From Pseudomonadota bacterium (GTDB taxonomy: Bacteria; Desulfobacterota; Binatia; Binatales; Binataceae): DNA of 46,712 nt. A program made the translations under genes and the position numbers. The stretch spans positions 1 to 46,712 of the forward strand of contig JAJPIF010000025.1 in assembly GCA_021324885.1 (NCBI GenBank). Direction: 5' to 3'. Shown here in pieces: positions 34,821 through 42,847 of this stretch. The notes below the pieces were generated by a model. The model ran no database searches. It saw nothing but the letters and a program-made list of their open reading frames with translations, and was not told the DNA's origin. Each line of letters starts with the position of its first letter. The first letter of the stretch is position 1.

Positions 34821-35960
34821 TCATTGCGCATCGAGCGCACGCGTTACGGTCTGTGCCACGGTGGAGATTTCACGTTCAGTCAGATGGGGATGCATCGGCA
34901 ACGACAGGACATTGGCGGCCAGCCGCTCGCTGTGCGGAAAAGCGCCCTCGCCGTAACCAAGCCCGGCGCATGCGGGCTGGAGATGGAGCGGAACCGGATA
35001 ATGGACCCCGCAGCCAATTTCAGCCCGTATCAACGCTTCCTTAATCGCGTCTCTGTGGGGACTTCTGATTACGAAAAGATGGTAGCAGGATTCGGCTCCC
35101 TCGGGTTCCGTCGGGGTTTGAACGCCGCTGCCCGAGAGCAACTCACAGTAGCGGCGGGCGAGCGCGCGCCGGCGTAAATTCCACTCCTCCAGGCGCTCGA
35201 GTTTCGCCAGCAGCACCGCCGCCTGGAGCGTGTCCATACGCGCGTTGTATCCCGACTCGCTGTGCAGGTAGTGCGACTGGCGGCCATGATCGCGCAGGAG
35301 GCTTATGCGTTGCGCCAGTTCCGGATCGTCCGTGACGACCGCGCCGGCCTCGCCCCACGCGCCCAGATTTTTGCCGGGGTAAAAGCTGAAGCATCCCATA
35401 CTGCCGAGCGCCCCGGCTCGCTTCCATTCACCGCCCATGTAAACGCGCGCGCCATGCGCCTGACAGGCATCTTCTATAACCGTGAGCCGGTAGCGCCGCG
35501 CGATTTCCAGCAGCGGTTGCATCGCAGCCGGCAGACCGTACAGATGTACCGGGATGATGGCACGCGGCCCATTGCGCGTTTTGAACTTACCCGCTTCAAG
35601 ATAACGCCGGACCGCTTCAACATCGATGGTCGCGGTATCGGGATCGATATCGACGAACACGGGGGCGGCTCCGGTTTGGAAAATCGCCTCCACCGTCGCG
35701 ATGAACGTCATCGGCGTGGTGATCACTTCATCGCCCGGCCCGATACCGGCCGCGAGCAGCGCCAGGCGCAGGGCGTCGGTGCCGCTGCCCACGCCGACAG
35801 CGCATTTAGCGCCCAGAAATTGGGCGAATGCGGCTTCAAACTCCGCCACCTGGGCGCCGCCGATATATGAAGTGGTGCGGTGGATCCGCTCATACTCCTG
35901 ATCGACACGGGCGCGGATTTCGGCATTTTGCGCGGCGAGATCCAGGAACTTAATCGGCAT
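34821..35960 (-). CDS. DegT/DnrJ/EryC1/StrS-type sugar aminotransferase (WbpE-like)
   Basis: A 379-residue PLP-dependent enzyme transferring an amino group to a nucleotide 3-keto-sugar. Landmarks are [30 protein letters not shown] (phosphate-binding part), [20 protein letters not shown] with the PLP-stacking aspartate, and [16 protein letters not shown] with the Schiff-base lysine. ATG 35960 overlaps the acetyltransferase end by 11 bases and gives the family's usual start. Together with the oxidoreductase and acetyltransferase upstream it makes the WbpB-WbpE-WbpD set for UDP-2,3-diacetamido-2,3-dideoxy-hexuronic acid, a known surface sugar pathway. The pathway assignment is inference from three adjacent families. 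Confidence 0.93.
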   Translation of the reverse strand: MPIKFLDLAAQNAEIRARVDQEYERIHRTTSYIGGAQVAEFEAAFAQFLGAKCAVGVGSGTDALRLALLAAGIGPGDEVITTPMTFIATVEAIFQTGAAPVFVDIDPDTATIDVEAVRRYLEAGKFKTRNGPRAIIPVHLYGLPAAMQPLLEIARRYRLTVIEDACQAHGARVYMGGEWKRAGALGSMGCFSFYPGKNLGAWGEAGAVVTDDPELAQRISLLRDHGRQSHYLHSESGYNARMDTLQAAVLLAKLERLEEWNLRRRALARRYCELLSGSGVQTPTEPEGAESCYHLFVIRSPHRDAIKEALIRAEIGCGVHYPVPLHLQPACAGLGYGEGAFPHSERLAANVLSLPMHPHLTEREISTVAQTVTRALDAQ

Positions 35961-36465
35961 TGATCCCGCCCTCCTGGCTTTTTGCGGCCTGCGCGCGTAC
36001 GCGCGCCGGATTACCCACCACAACCGCGCCGGCGGGCACGTCACGGGTGACAACGGCGCCGGCGCCGATCAGCGCGTCTTCGCCGACCGTGATGCCGCAC
36101 ATGATGACCGCACCGCTCCCGATCGCGGCGCGCCGGCCAATCAGCGTTCGCTCCATCAGCCAATCCTCGCCGCCCTTGAGCGAACCGTCGCTGTTGGTTG
36201 CCCGCGGCATCCGATCATTGATGAAGACCACGCCATGCCCGACGAAAACTTCATCCTCGATCGTCACGCCGGAACAGATAAAGGTGTGCGATGAAATTTT
36301 GCAGCGCCGCCCGATTTTGGCATCGGCCTGTACTTCGACAAATGCGCCAATCCTGGTGTCGTCGCCGATTTCGCAGCCGTACAGATTGACAAAACTGCTC
36401 AGACGAACGTTGCTGCCCAGCCGAACATCGTCGGCCACGCATGTATAAGCCGCAGCTTGCGTCAC
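35950..36465 (-). CDS. Hexapeptide-repeat N-acetyltransferase (WbpD-like)
   Basis: A 171-residue left-handed beta-helix acyltransferase. Hexapeptide repeats run through nearly the whole chain ([17 protein letters not shown], then [20 protein letters not shown], and [20 protein letters not shown]). The active-site histidine lies in [16 protein letters not shown], and the tail [11 protein letters not shown] closes the coil. It is expected to acetylate the 3-amino group made by the neighbouring aminotransferase, using acetyl-CoA, as a trimer. The gene starts 14 bases behind the oxidoreductase stop. Confidence 0.93.
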   Translation of the reverse strand: MTQAAAYTCVADDVRLGSNVRLSSFVNLYGCEIGDDTRIGAFVEVQADAKIGRRCKISSHTFICSGVTIEDEVFVGHGVVFINDRMPRATNSDGSLKGGEDWLMERTLIGRRAAIGSGAVIMCGITVGEDALIGAGAVVTRDVPAGAVVVGNPARVRAQAAKSQEGGINAD

Positions 36466-36479
36466 CGTGTCACCTCACC

Positions 36480-37589
36480 TCAATTCGTTTGGCTCAGCGG
36501 TACCTTGATGCCGCCGTTGCGCAGCGACGTTTGCGCCGCCTCGAGCACCGCCACCACGCGCAAGCCGTTCAGTCCGTCGGTCGCCGGCGTGAGATTGTGG
36601 CGGATACAATCCACGAAATGCTCGCACTCACGCTTGATCGGCTCGACCTCCTCGATGCGGGGAATATGGATATCGCCGTAGCGGTAGGCGTACTGGAATT
36701 CGCCGTAGTTGTCGTAATAGGGCTGGACGGTGACCCCGCGGTCATAGATCCGGATCTTCTCCTGCAGCGCGGTGTCGTCGTACACCAGCATCCGCCGCGA
36801 GCCAACGATGGTCGTGCGGCGGATCTTGTTGGGATCAAGCCAGCTCACATGGATAAAGGCGATCACGTTATGCGGCAGATGCAGCGTGATCAGGGCCACG
36901 TCCTCGACCTCATGCCGGAAATGGCTCTGCCCCTGGCATGACACCGACTCCGGCATCTGTCCCAACAGCATCAGAATGATCGAAATGTCATGGGTGGCGA
37001 GATCCCAGGCCACGTTGACGTCCTGCTGAAACAGCCCGAGATTGGCCCGCACCGAGCTTATATACAGCACCTCGCCGATCTCGCCGCTGGCAATCAGCTC
37101 ACGCAGCTTAAGAACCGGGGCGCTGTACTCGAAGGTGTGCCCCGCCATCAATACACGGTCGCGCAAACGGGCCAGCCGGACCAAATCCGCGGCTTCGGCG
37201 CGCGAAGTCGCCATCGGCTTTTCCACCACCACCGCCTTGTCGGCTTGCAGACACTGCTTGGCCAGACGGTAATGCGTGCTGACCGGGGTGGCGATCACGA
37301 CGCCGTCGATATCGGGGTCCCTGAGGACTTCGTCAAAGTTCTGGCTGGTCTCGACGCTGGGATACAGACCTTTCACGTGGCTCAGGCGTTCGGCACTCAG
37401 ATCGCACGCCACCAGCTTGTGCGCGCATTGCAATGAATAAAAGTTGCGGATCCAGTTGGGGCCCCAGTAACCCAGCCCCACCACGGCGATGCCGCGCAGC
37501 GGCCTGGGTGACGCGCTCGTACCATTTCTAACCGCGGGCACCGGGGTGGAAACCAAACCCCCGTTATGGTTGACGATTTCAAGCTTCAT
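36480..37589 (-). CDS. Gfo/Idh/MocA-type sugar oxidoreductase (WbpB-like)
   Basis: A 369-residue NAD(P)-dependent oxidoreductase. A 30-residue N-terminal extension precedes the dinucleotide fold (GIAVVGLGYWGPNWIRNF). The family's catalytic lysine-proline is in VVVEKPMATS, and the second domain follows from ANLGLFQQDVNVAWDLATHD. By analogy with WbpB/WlbA it would oxidise C3 of a UDP-N-acetylhexosaminuronic acid. The UDP-GlcNAc 6-dehydrogenase (WbpA) that makes the substrate is not in the window. Its first 11 bases overlap the end of the upstream P-loop gene. Confidence 0.92.
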   Translation of the reverse strand: MKLEIVNHNGGLVSTPVPAVRNGTSASPRPLRGIAVVGLGYWGPNWIRNFYSLQCAHKLVACDLSAERLSHVKGLYPSVETSQNFDEVLRDPDIDGVVIATPVSTHYRLAKQCLQADKAVVVEKPMATSRAEAADLVRLARLRDRVLMAGHTFEYSAPVLKLRELIASGEIGEVLYISSVRANLGLFQQDVNVAWDLATHDISIILMLLGQMPESVSCQGQSHFRHEVEDVALITLHLPHNVIAFIHVSWLDPNKIRRTTIVGSRRMLVYDDTALQEKIRIYDRGVTVQPYYDNYGEFQYAYRYGDIHIPRIEEVEPIKRECEHFVDCIRHNLTPATDGLNGLRVVAVLEAAQTSLRNGGIKVPLSQTN

Positions 37590-38373
37590 GATACCTCCTC
37601 AGAAAAGCCTTGCCCCATTTACGCAGCGGCGAGGGGAGCTCCGGCACACCGTTGAGGACCACTCCCGCAACCGTGCGCGAAGCCGCCTTAAGTGCCGCCA
37701 CCGTGGTGGCCAGTTCCTCGCGCTCGGTGCAACCGTAACGCGTGACCACGATGATTGGGTCGGTGGGACGCGCCAGCGACAGCAACCGCCCGTCCAGGCG
37801 CACCACCCCCAGATCCACGACCGCCAGCAGGAAACCGTCGAGCAAACCCTCGTAACCCTGCGCATAGCCAGGTTTCAGTCCGTCCGCGGCGGTGGGCAGA
37901 CAACTGGCCAGCTCCAGCCGCGGCATGGTCGAGGGCCGCAACACGAACTGATCGCCCAGCAGAAGCGGCGCATTGGACCCCAGCGCGGGCGGAAACATCT
38001 TGTGCAGTTCTGGCTTGCGCAGGTGGGCATCCACCAACAACGTGCGCAGTCCCAGCCGCTGGGTCAGGTCCAGCGCCAGACCGACGGCGACAGTCGAAGC
38101 GCCGTCACCGGGCCGGCATCCGGTCACCAGCAGGCGCACACTCTGACCGACTCCCGCCAGAGGAGCCACGCGTTCGTTCAAAACCTGCAGCGAGCGGTCG
38201 CGTGATGCTTCAAATGGGGCACGCGCCTGACGCAGTACCGGCACGCTGGTCAATGCGCGGGAAGAATCAGGAGCCGGCTCGATAATCGTTTCTTCTTCCG
38301 TGCCACCCGTCTCCCATAACGGTGTGGTGTGGCCGTTACGGCCACGACGCAGTATCTCGAAATAGTTCACCAT
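37579..38373 (-). CDS. CpsD/BY-kinase-like P-loop protein with degenerate Walker A
   Basis: A 264-residue protein related to bacterial tyrosine autokinases of exopolysaccharide loci. The Walker A motif is GCRPGDGAST (85-94): alanine 92 stands where the nucleotide-binding lysine of PGEGKST should be. Walker A' is recognisable at TLLVDAHLRKPELHKMF. Walker B is poorly kept (LLAVVDLGVVRLDG). The C-terminal tyrosine cluster is missing; a single tyrosine stands three residues from the end (RRYHEA). ATP hydrolysis and autophosphorylation are doubtful. It may act as a structural partner of the Wzz protein two genes upstream. It starts five bases after the AAA ATPase stop. Confidence 0.8.
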   Translation of the reverse strand: MVNYFEILRRGRNGHTTPLWETGGTEEETIIEPAPDSSRALTSVPVLRQARAPFEASRDRSLQVLNERVAPLAGVGQSVRLLVTGCRPGDGASTVAVGLALDLTQRLGLRTLLVDAHLRKPELHKMFPPALGSNAPLLLGDQFVLRPSTMPRLELASCLPTAADGLKPGYAQGYEGLLDGFLLAVVDLGVVRLDGRLLSLARPTDPIIVVTRYGCTEREELATTVAALKAASRTVAGVVLNGVPELPSPLRKWGKAFLRRYHEA

Positions 38374-38378
38374 GGCAC

Positions 38379-39815
38379 CTATTCCACGTCAGTGTCGTTG
38401 GCGTTTTGCGAACCGACCGAGGAAGACGGCAAATAAACGATCTCGCCCGGATACACACGGGCGGGATTGGCAATGTGCGGGTTCAGCCGCATCAGGCTGC
38501 TGACGGCACCAAAGGAGCCCAGATGGCGGATAGCGATGCCGCCCAGAGTGTCGCCCGGAGCGACCACCACGAACGGACGCCTGACGGTTGGAGCCGTGGA
38601 GACCGAGGTCGCGCCGCCTTCTCTTAGAGTGGCGGCCACGAAGTCCGCCGAGGCGCCGGTATTGACGACACTGCTTCCACCCGGCTCGGTTCCCGCGGAT
38701 GACGCGCCATCGTTGACCACCTCCCCATCGCCATCGGAAGATTTCGACTTCGCCCCGGCGGCCGTGGGTTGAAGGGCAGCGGGCAGTTTCGCATCAATTG
38801 CCGCCCGCGCAAACGGCCCAATCTCGGCTGTCGCGGACGATTTCAACGCTTGAAGATTACCCAGCGGATTCCGCTCCATCAGAAGCTGTCCGGTCATGAA
38901 GCCGGCGATTCCCAGGACCGTCAGGCCCAGCACCGGCCGCACCCAGCGTACGCTGTGCGCCAACCATTCCAGAACCCGGCTCTGGCGTTTGTTCTCCGTC
39001 ACCGGCTGGAGCAAGGCCACATATTCGCCCGCAGTCTCACGGGCCATCGCGGCGGTCACGCGCCGGGAGCCGCGCGCGAAAGCCAACAGCAAGGCGTTGT
39101 GGCATAGGGCGTTGATGCGTCGCGGCACGCCTTCGCTGTTGCGCACGATGCATTGGACCGCGCCGCGGGCGAAGATGCGGTCGGTGGTGGAACCGCACAG
39201 GCGCAGGCGATGTTCGATATATTCGCGGCATTCCAGTGCCGACAGCGACAGCAGAACCGCGCGCGCGCCAATCCGGTCGGTCAACTGGCGCATCCGGGGC
39301 TCGTTGAGCCGGCGCGCCAGCTCATACTGTCCGGCCAGGATTATCTGCGCCGCCTTGCGACCATGGCGCTCCAGGTTGGACATCAGGCGCAACTCTTCGA
39401 GCGCGTCGTCGCTGAGGGCTTGCGCTTCATCAATCAAAATCGCGATGCGCTGGTTAAGCGGCAACTCCATCGCAAACGCGGTAAAGGCGTTGAGCATCGC
39501 CGACTTTCCGCCCCGTGCCCCGCGGATGCCGAGCTGGCTCAGGATGGCGCCGAGCAATTCGACGAAGCTGAGTTTGGGGTTGCCGATATAGGCGGCGTGC
39601 ACATCGCGGTAATGGCGGGCCAGCAGCGCGCAAACCAGGGTGGTCTTGCCGGTTCCACTCTCGCCGATCAGCAGCGTCAGGCCGCTGGGCTCGTGCAGCA
39701 GACCCCATTCCAAGGCGGAGAGCGCCTCGCGATGAGTGCGGCTCATGAACAGCGCTATCGGCGATGCCGTGAACTGAAAGGGCGGCGCCTTAAGCCCGAA
39801 ATGCTCGAGGTACAT
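38379..39815 (-). CDS. ExeA/GspA-like AAA ATPase with membrane helix and LysM domain
   Basis: A 478-residue protein. The cytoplasmic AAA domain (1-275) has Walker A GESGTGKT (51-58), Walker B ILIDEAQAL, and the MYLEHFGLKAPPF start typical of the secretion-ATPase branch found beside exopolysaccharide and PEP-CTERM loci. One membrane helix follows (about 295-315), then a Ser/Gly/Ala-rich linker and a LysM domain (about 417-462, VVVAPGDTLGGIAIRHLG to VYPGEIVYLP) that should lie in the periplasm and bind peptidoglycan. No exosortase is present. The likely role is to organise the export machine across peptidoglycan. It starts three bases after the wzz stop. Confidence 0.92.
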   Translation of the reverse strand: MYLEHFGLKAPPFQFTASPIALFMSRTHREALSALEWGLLHEPSGLTLLIGESGTGKTTLVCALLARHYRDVHAAYIGNPKLSFVELLGAILSQLGIRGARGGKSAMLNAFTAFAMELPLNQRIAILIDEAQALSDDALEELRLMSNLERHGRKAAQIILAGQYELARRLNEPRMRQLTDRIGARAVLLSLSALECREYIEHRLRLCGSTTDRIFARGAVQCIVRNSEGVPRRINALCHNALLLAFARGSRRVTAAMARETAGEYVALLQPVTENKRQSRVLEWLAHSVRWVRPVLGLTVLGIAGFMTGQLLMERNPLGNLQALKSSATAEIGPFARAAIDAKLPAALQPTAAGAKSKSSDGDGEVVNDGASSAGTEPGGSSVVNTGASADFVAATLREGGATSVSTAPTVRRPFVVVAPGDTLGGIAIRHLGSFGAVSSLMRLNPHIANPARVYPGEIVYLPSSSVGSQNANDTDVE

Positions 39816-39818
39816 CGG

Positions 39819-41336
39819 TTATTCCTGGTTCAGTTCTCTCAACTGGGCGATGGTTTTCAGCCCGGTAACCGTGGCGATACCGGAGGCCGAATAGATGCGG
39901 GGGTCGAGCAATTCTTCGACGTAAGCGACGCCCAAAGCGCAGCCAATCGCCAGCAGAACCCCCAAGGCCAGGTTAAGCGGCACGATCGGATACGACGGTG
40001 AGACCGGCTGGCTGGGCGGCTCAGCGACACTGACGTTGAGAATTCGGCTGCGATTAAGCGCTCCCGCGGCGCGAGCTTCCTCTCCGCGCCGGAGATAGGA
40101 CATGTAGGCCTGCTTCTCGGCATCAACCATCCGCTGCAAGCGCTCATCCTCGACGCTTGCGTCAAGCAAGACCTTTTCCTGCTGCTGCGCCTTGGCGATC
40201 TGCGCGTTGAGCGCGGCTTCGCTGGCCTCCAGGGCGGCGGCCTGCGCATTGGCCTGCTGCAAGTCAGTATCCAGTTTCTCCCAGATCGGATTTATGTCGG
40301 TGCTTTGCTCCTGGACCTCGGTATGGTTTTCGTGATTAAGAATTTTTTCGGCGGCGGCAATGCGCGCGTCGATCTCCTTCATCCGTTCGCTGTCGGGCTG
40401 ATAGCGGGTGAGGAGTTCCGCGCGCTGCGCTTCCAGTTGCAGCACTTGAGGCTTGAGGGCCTGCAGCGCCATATTCTGCACCACCTTGACTTCCTTGCCC
40501 ACGCGCATCGGCGTGGTCTTGAGTTCGGCCTGCACCACCGTGGCGCGTTCTTTTGCCGCAGCTAAATCAGCGGCGTTTTTGGCCAGTTCGTTTTCCAGCC
40601 CAGCGATACGTGTGATCAGCGCCTGCTTTTGGGCCTGCGGATTGGCGATACCGGTCTGCATCTGGTAGCCGCGCAACTGGTCCTCGGCCGCGCGCAGCCG
40701 GTTGCGCAGGATTTCAGCCTGGGCTTGGAAAAAACGCTCAGCCTGGGGGTCGTGCGAAATGTTGCTGTGGAATTCCTGGTACTTGTCGATCAGCCGCGAC
40801 AGGAAGTCATGCGACCATTTGGGGTCGTGCGAGGTGTAGCTGATCTCGATCACATTGGAGCGCTTGATCACGTAGGAGGAGAAATGGCGCTCGATCCGAT
40901 GCGCCCACACCGCCCGCGGGCTTTCGGGCGCGGCGCCGTGAATCAGGCCGTAAATGCGGCTGGGCAGATCCATTATCTGCTCCGCGACCGCGACCAGTTC
41001 CCCGCTGGCGCCGGGCTTGGGCGCGGGCAATCCTTCCAGCGCTTCCTGTACCAGGTAGTCGCTGGAAATCAGTTCGCGCTCGGAATTGAGGTCCTCTTCC
41101 GTAACCGCGTTGGTCACCACGGCCGGCTGGTTGGGCGTGTTGTTCTCCAGCGCAGGCGAGACCAGCAACTGAGCGCGGTTGTCCTGAATCAGAATATCGG
41201 CGGTCGATTTATAAGACGGTGGCCAGACGAAGGTTGCCACCGCCACCGCGGCGAGAATCGCCACCGCCACCTCGGCCATGATTACCCGCCGGCGCAGTGC
41301 AAACTGAATCCATTGCTCGAAGGAATATTCGTGCAT
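39819..41336 (-). CDS. Wzz/GumC-type polysaccharide co-polymerase
   Basis: A 505-residue inner-membrane chain-length regulator. The cytoplasmic N-terminus EYSFEQWIQFALRRRVIMAE leads to the first helix (about 17-38), a large periplasmic part with long coiled coils (200-400, rich in A, Q and E, with LEAQRAELLTRYQPDSERMK), the conserved proline-rich approach AEPPSQPVSPSYPIVP, and the second helix (about 447-468). GAGG lies upstream of the ATG. It lacks a fused kinase domain; that function, if any, is in the separate P-loop gene two genes downstream. It lies 14 bases after wza. Confidence 0.92.
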   Translation of the reverse strand: MHEYSFEQWIQFALRRRVIMAEVAVAILAAVAVATFVWPPSYKSTADILIQDNRAQLLVSPALENNTPNQPAVVTNAVTEEDLNSERELISSDYLVQEALEGLPAPKPGASGELVAVAEQIMDLPSRIYGLIHGAAPESPRAVWAHRIERHFSSYVIKRSNVIEISYTSHDPKWSHDFLSRLIDKYQEFHSNISHDPQAERFFQAQAEILRNRLRAAEDQLRGYQMQTGIANPQAQKQALITRIAGLENELAKNAADLAAAKERATVVQAELKTTPMRVGKEVKVVQNMALQALKPQVLQLEAQRAELLTRYQPDSERMKEIDARIAAAEKILNHENHTEVQEQSTDINPIWEKLDTDLQQANAQAAALEASEAALNAQIAKAQQQEKVLLDASVEDERLQRMVDAEKQAYMSYLRRGEEARAAGALNRSRILNVSVAEPPSQPVSPSYPIVPLNLALGVLLAIGCALGVAYVEELLDPRIYSASGIATVTGLKTIAQLRELNQE

Positions 41337-41350
41337 CTCCAGGCCCTCGC

Positions 41351-42127
41351 TTAAATCGCCGGCAGCGGCAAAGTCATGTAAGGCGGGAACGGCAGCAGGT
41401 TCTGCACGTACTGCTTGACAAAAAGGTCCACATTGGCGATCGCGCTGCGCGGCACGACCACGATGTCCGAGGGCATCAGCGCTACATCTTCCATGTGTTT
41501 GCCGTTGTCCGCTCCGCGCAGATCGATCTTTTGCCCATGCGCGTTTCCGCAGGCGTCGCGCCGGATCAGCACCGCGTCACCAGCCCCTGCGTTCTCCGTG
41601 ACCCCGCCGGCTTCGGCAATCGCCTGCATGGCGGTCTCGCCGGGCTCCAGCGGGAAGGAGCCGGCATGAGCCACCTGGCCCTGCACATAGACACGCCAGG
41701 TCGGACTTTTCACGATATGCACGACCGCGCCGGGGTTGCGCAGCTCTCGCAGGTAGGCGTGATTGAGCTTGTCGGCGAGCTGCTCGGGCGTCAGCCCGGC
41801 GGCGGGCATCGAACCTACCAGATCCAGACTGATATCGCCGTCAGGCCTTACCGTTACGGTGCGGTTGAATTCCGGGTTAAGGTAAAAATCAAGTTGCAAC
41901 TCATCGCCCGGCCTGATGACGTAGATTCCTTTCTCGGCCTCCTGCGCGGCCAGCATCAGGGCGGGTGAACAGGTGTTCTTGCGGGTTGCGGCGGCAGAGA
42001 GCTGATCGCCGTTATCGGTGCTGCTCGCCGCTGCACAGCCCGACACCAAGGCTGCGGCGAGCACCAGGCCGAGAAATGGATTGAGCAGAGAAGCCGTACG
42101 GTAAACATACGACGCGCCCACAGTCAT
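41351..42127 (-). CDS. wza: Wza-type polysaccharide export lipoprotein
   Basis: A 258-residue outer-membrane export protein. The signal peptide ends in lipobox VSGC (C31). The Poly_export domain (about 65-150) has YVIRPGDELQLDFYLNP and TVRPDGDISLDLVGSMPAAG, followed by one SLBB-type domain (about 155-240, RVYVQGQVAHAGSFPLEPGE). It is shorter than E. coli Wza and lacks a clear C-terminal outer-membrane helix. ATG 42127 has GGGAGGGCGA directly upstream and is clearly better than the longer frame to 42319, which would cover the promoter. It heads a 14-gene minus-strand locus. Confidence 0.9.
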   Translation of the reverse strand: MTVGASYVYRTASLLNPFLGLVLAAALVSGCAAASSTDNGDQLSAAATRKNTCSPALMLAAQEAEKGIYVIRPGDELQLDFYLNPEFNRTVTVRPDGDISLDLVGSMPAAGLTPEQLADKLNHAYLRELRNPGAVVHIVKSPTWRVYVQGQVAHAGSFPLEPGETAMQAIAEAGGVTENAGAGDAVLIRRDACGNAHGQKIDLRGADNGKHMEDVALMPSDIVVVPRSAIANVDLFVKQYVQNLLPFPPYMTLPLPAI

Positions 42128-42227
42128 TCGCCCTCCCATGTTAAAGCCAGCTCTTGCTTTCCAAGACCACCGAAAGCTCGGATCTGAGAGCTGCGCCACA
42201 GCAAACCGCGCAGCCGCCCGGGACACT

Positions 42228-42244
42228 CCGCAAGACCGGTGCCA
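42228..42244 (-). promoter_or_regulatory. Sigma-54 (-24/-12) promoter of the exopolysaccharide locus
   Basis: On the minus strand the sequence is TGGCACCGGTCTTGCGG: a perfect TGGCAC, a five-base spacer and TTGC, matching the TGGCAC-N5-TTGCW consensus except for the last base. The GG-N10-GC spacing is exact. Transcription would start near 42218, giving a leader of about 90 bases before wza. The NtrC-type regulator encoded at 20635 is the obvious candidate activator. Confidence 0.7.
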
Positions 42245-42808
42245 GCACGCTGCGCCAAGGAAAACTGGGCAATTTCCAAAGGCAGCGATGCAGAATCTGC
42301 ACAGTTTGATGAAAATCATCTCTGTAGAAATTACTTCGGTTCACGCTCGGCCGTACCGGTAAAAATCCGGCTTACAGCAAACAACCGCAGGCAATCGCGA
42401 TGATCGTGCCTCGCCCGCAGAACCCAACCGTGCCGCAGCCCGCCCTTTTGGCTGCTGGCACAAGGTCGCGCGAGCCGGGCAACTCGCCGGTTGCGATTGC
42501 CTTGCGCTTTACTTGCGCTGATTACAAATCGCTTTTCGATTACTACTCAGAACAGAGCATCGCTCATGAACTAGTGAGTATTTTGCTTCGGCGTGAAATG
42601 TTGCGTAGCCGGAAATAGCTTGGCTTTCGTTTCGCGGCGTCCTTTCACAGTCTGAGGTTTCACCGCGATCAGCGCAAATACCGAACGGGGCCAGGGAGAA
42701 TAGCGATCGGGAAATTATTCAAAATGCCGATCGAACAAGCAGCGTGATGAAATTTACTATTGCGCTTCGATCGAGTGTGGAAGATTGCTTTATTTTGCCG
42801 AAAATGAA
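42245..42808. other. Non-coding upstream region of the exopolysaccharide locus
   Basis: About 560 bases between the wza promoter and the terminator of the secreted lysozyme-fold gene. A 72-codon frame at 42400-42618 (plus) has no ribosome-binding site or recognisable product. Enhancer sites for an NtrC-type activator would be expected here; I could not identify a convincing dyad by eye. Confidence 0.5.
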
Positions 42809-42840
42809 GCAGGCGGCGGAAATCCTGATCCACCGCCTGC
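42809..42840 (-). terminator. Terminator of the secreted lysozyme-fold gene
   Basis: GCAGGCGG and CCGCCTGC form a perfect 8-bp stem with a 16-base loop, eight bases behind the stop at 42848. On the minus strand it is followed by TTCATTTT. Confidence 0.6.
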
Positions 42841-42847
42841 TCTCGGG

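Noticed and set aside
33489-35177. 562-codon open frame on the plus strand
   Set aside because: It is antisense to the phosphosugar transferase and aminotransferase, whose motifs are complete. Its composition is that of a shadow frame.
42400-42618. 72-codon open frame on the plus strand in the wza upstream region
   Set aside because: No Shine-Dalgarno, no recognisable fold and biased composition only at the start.
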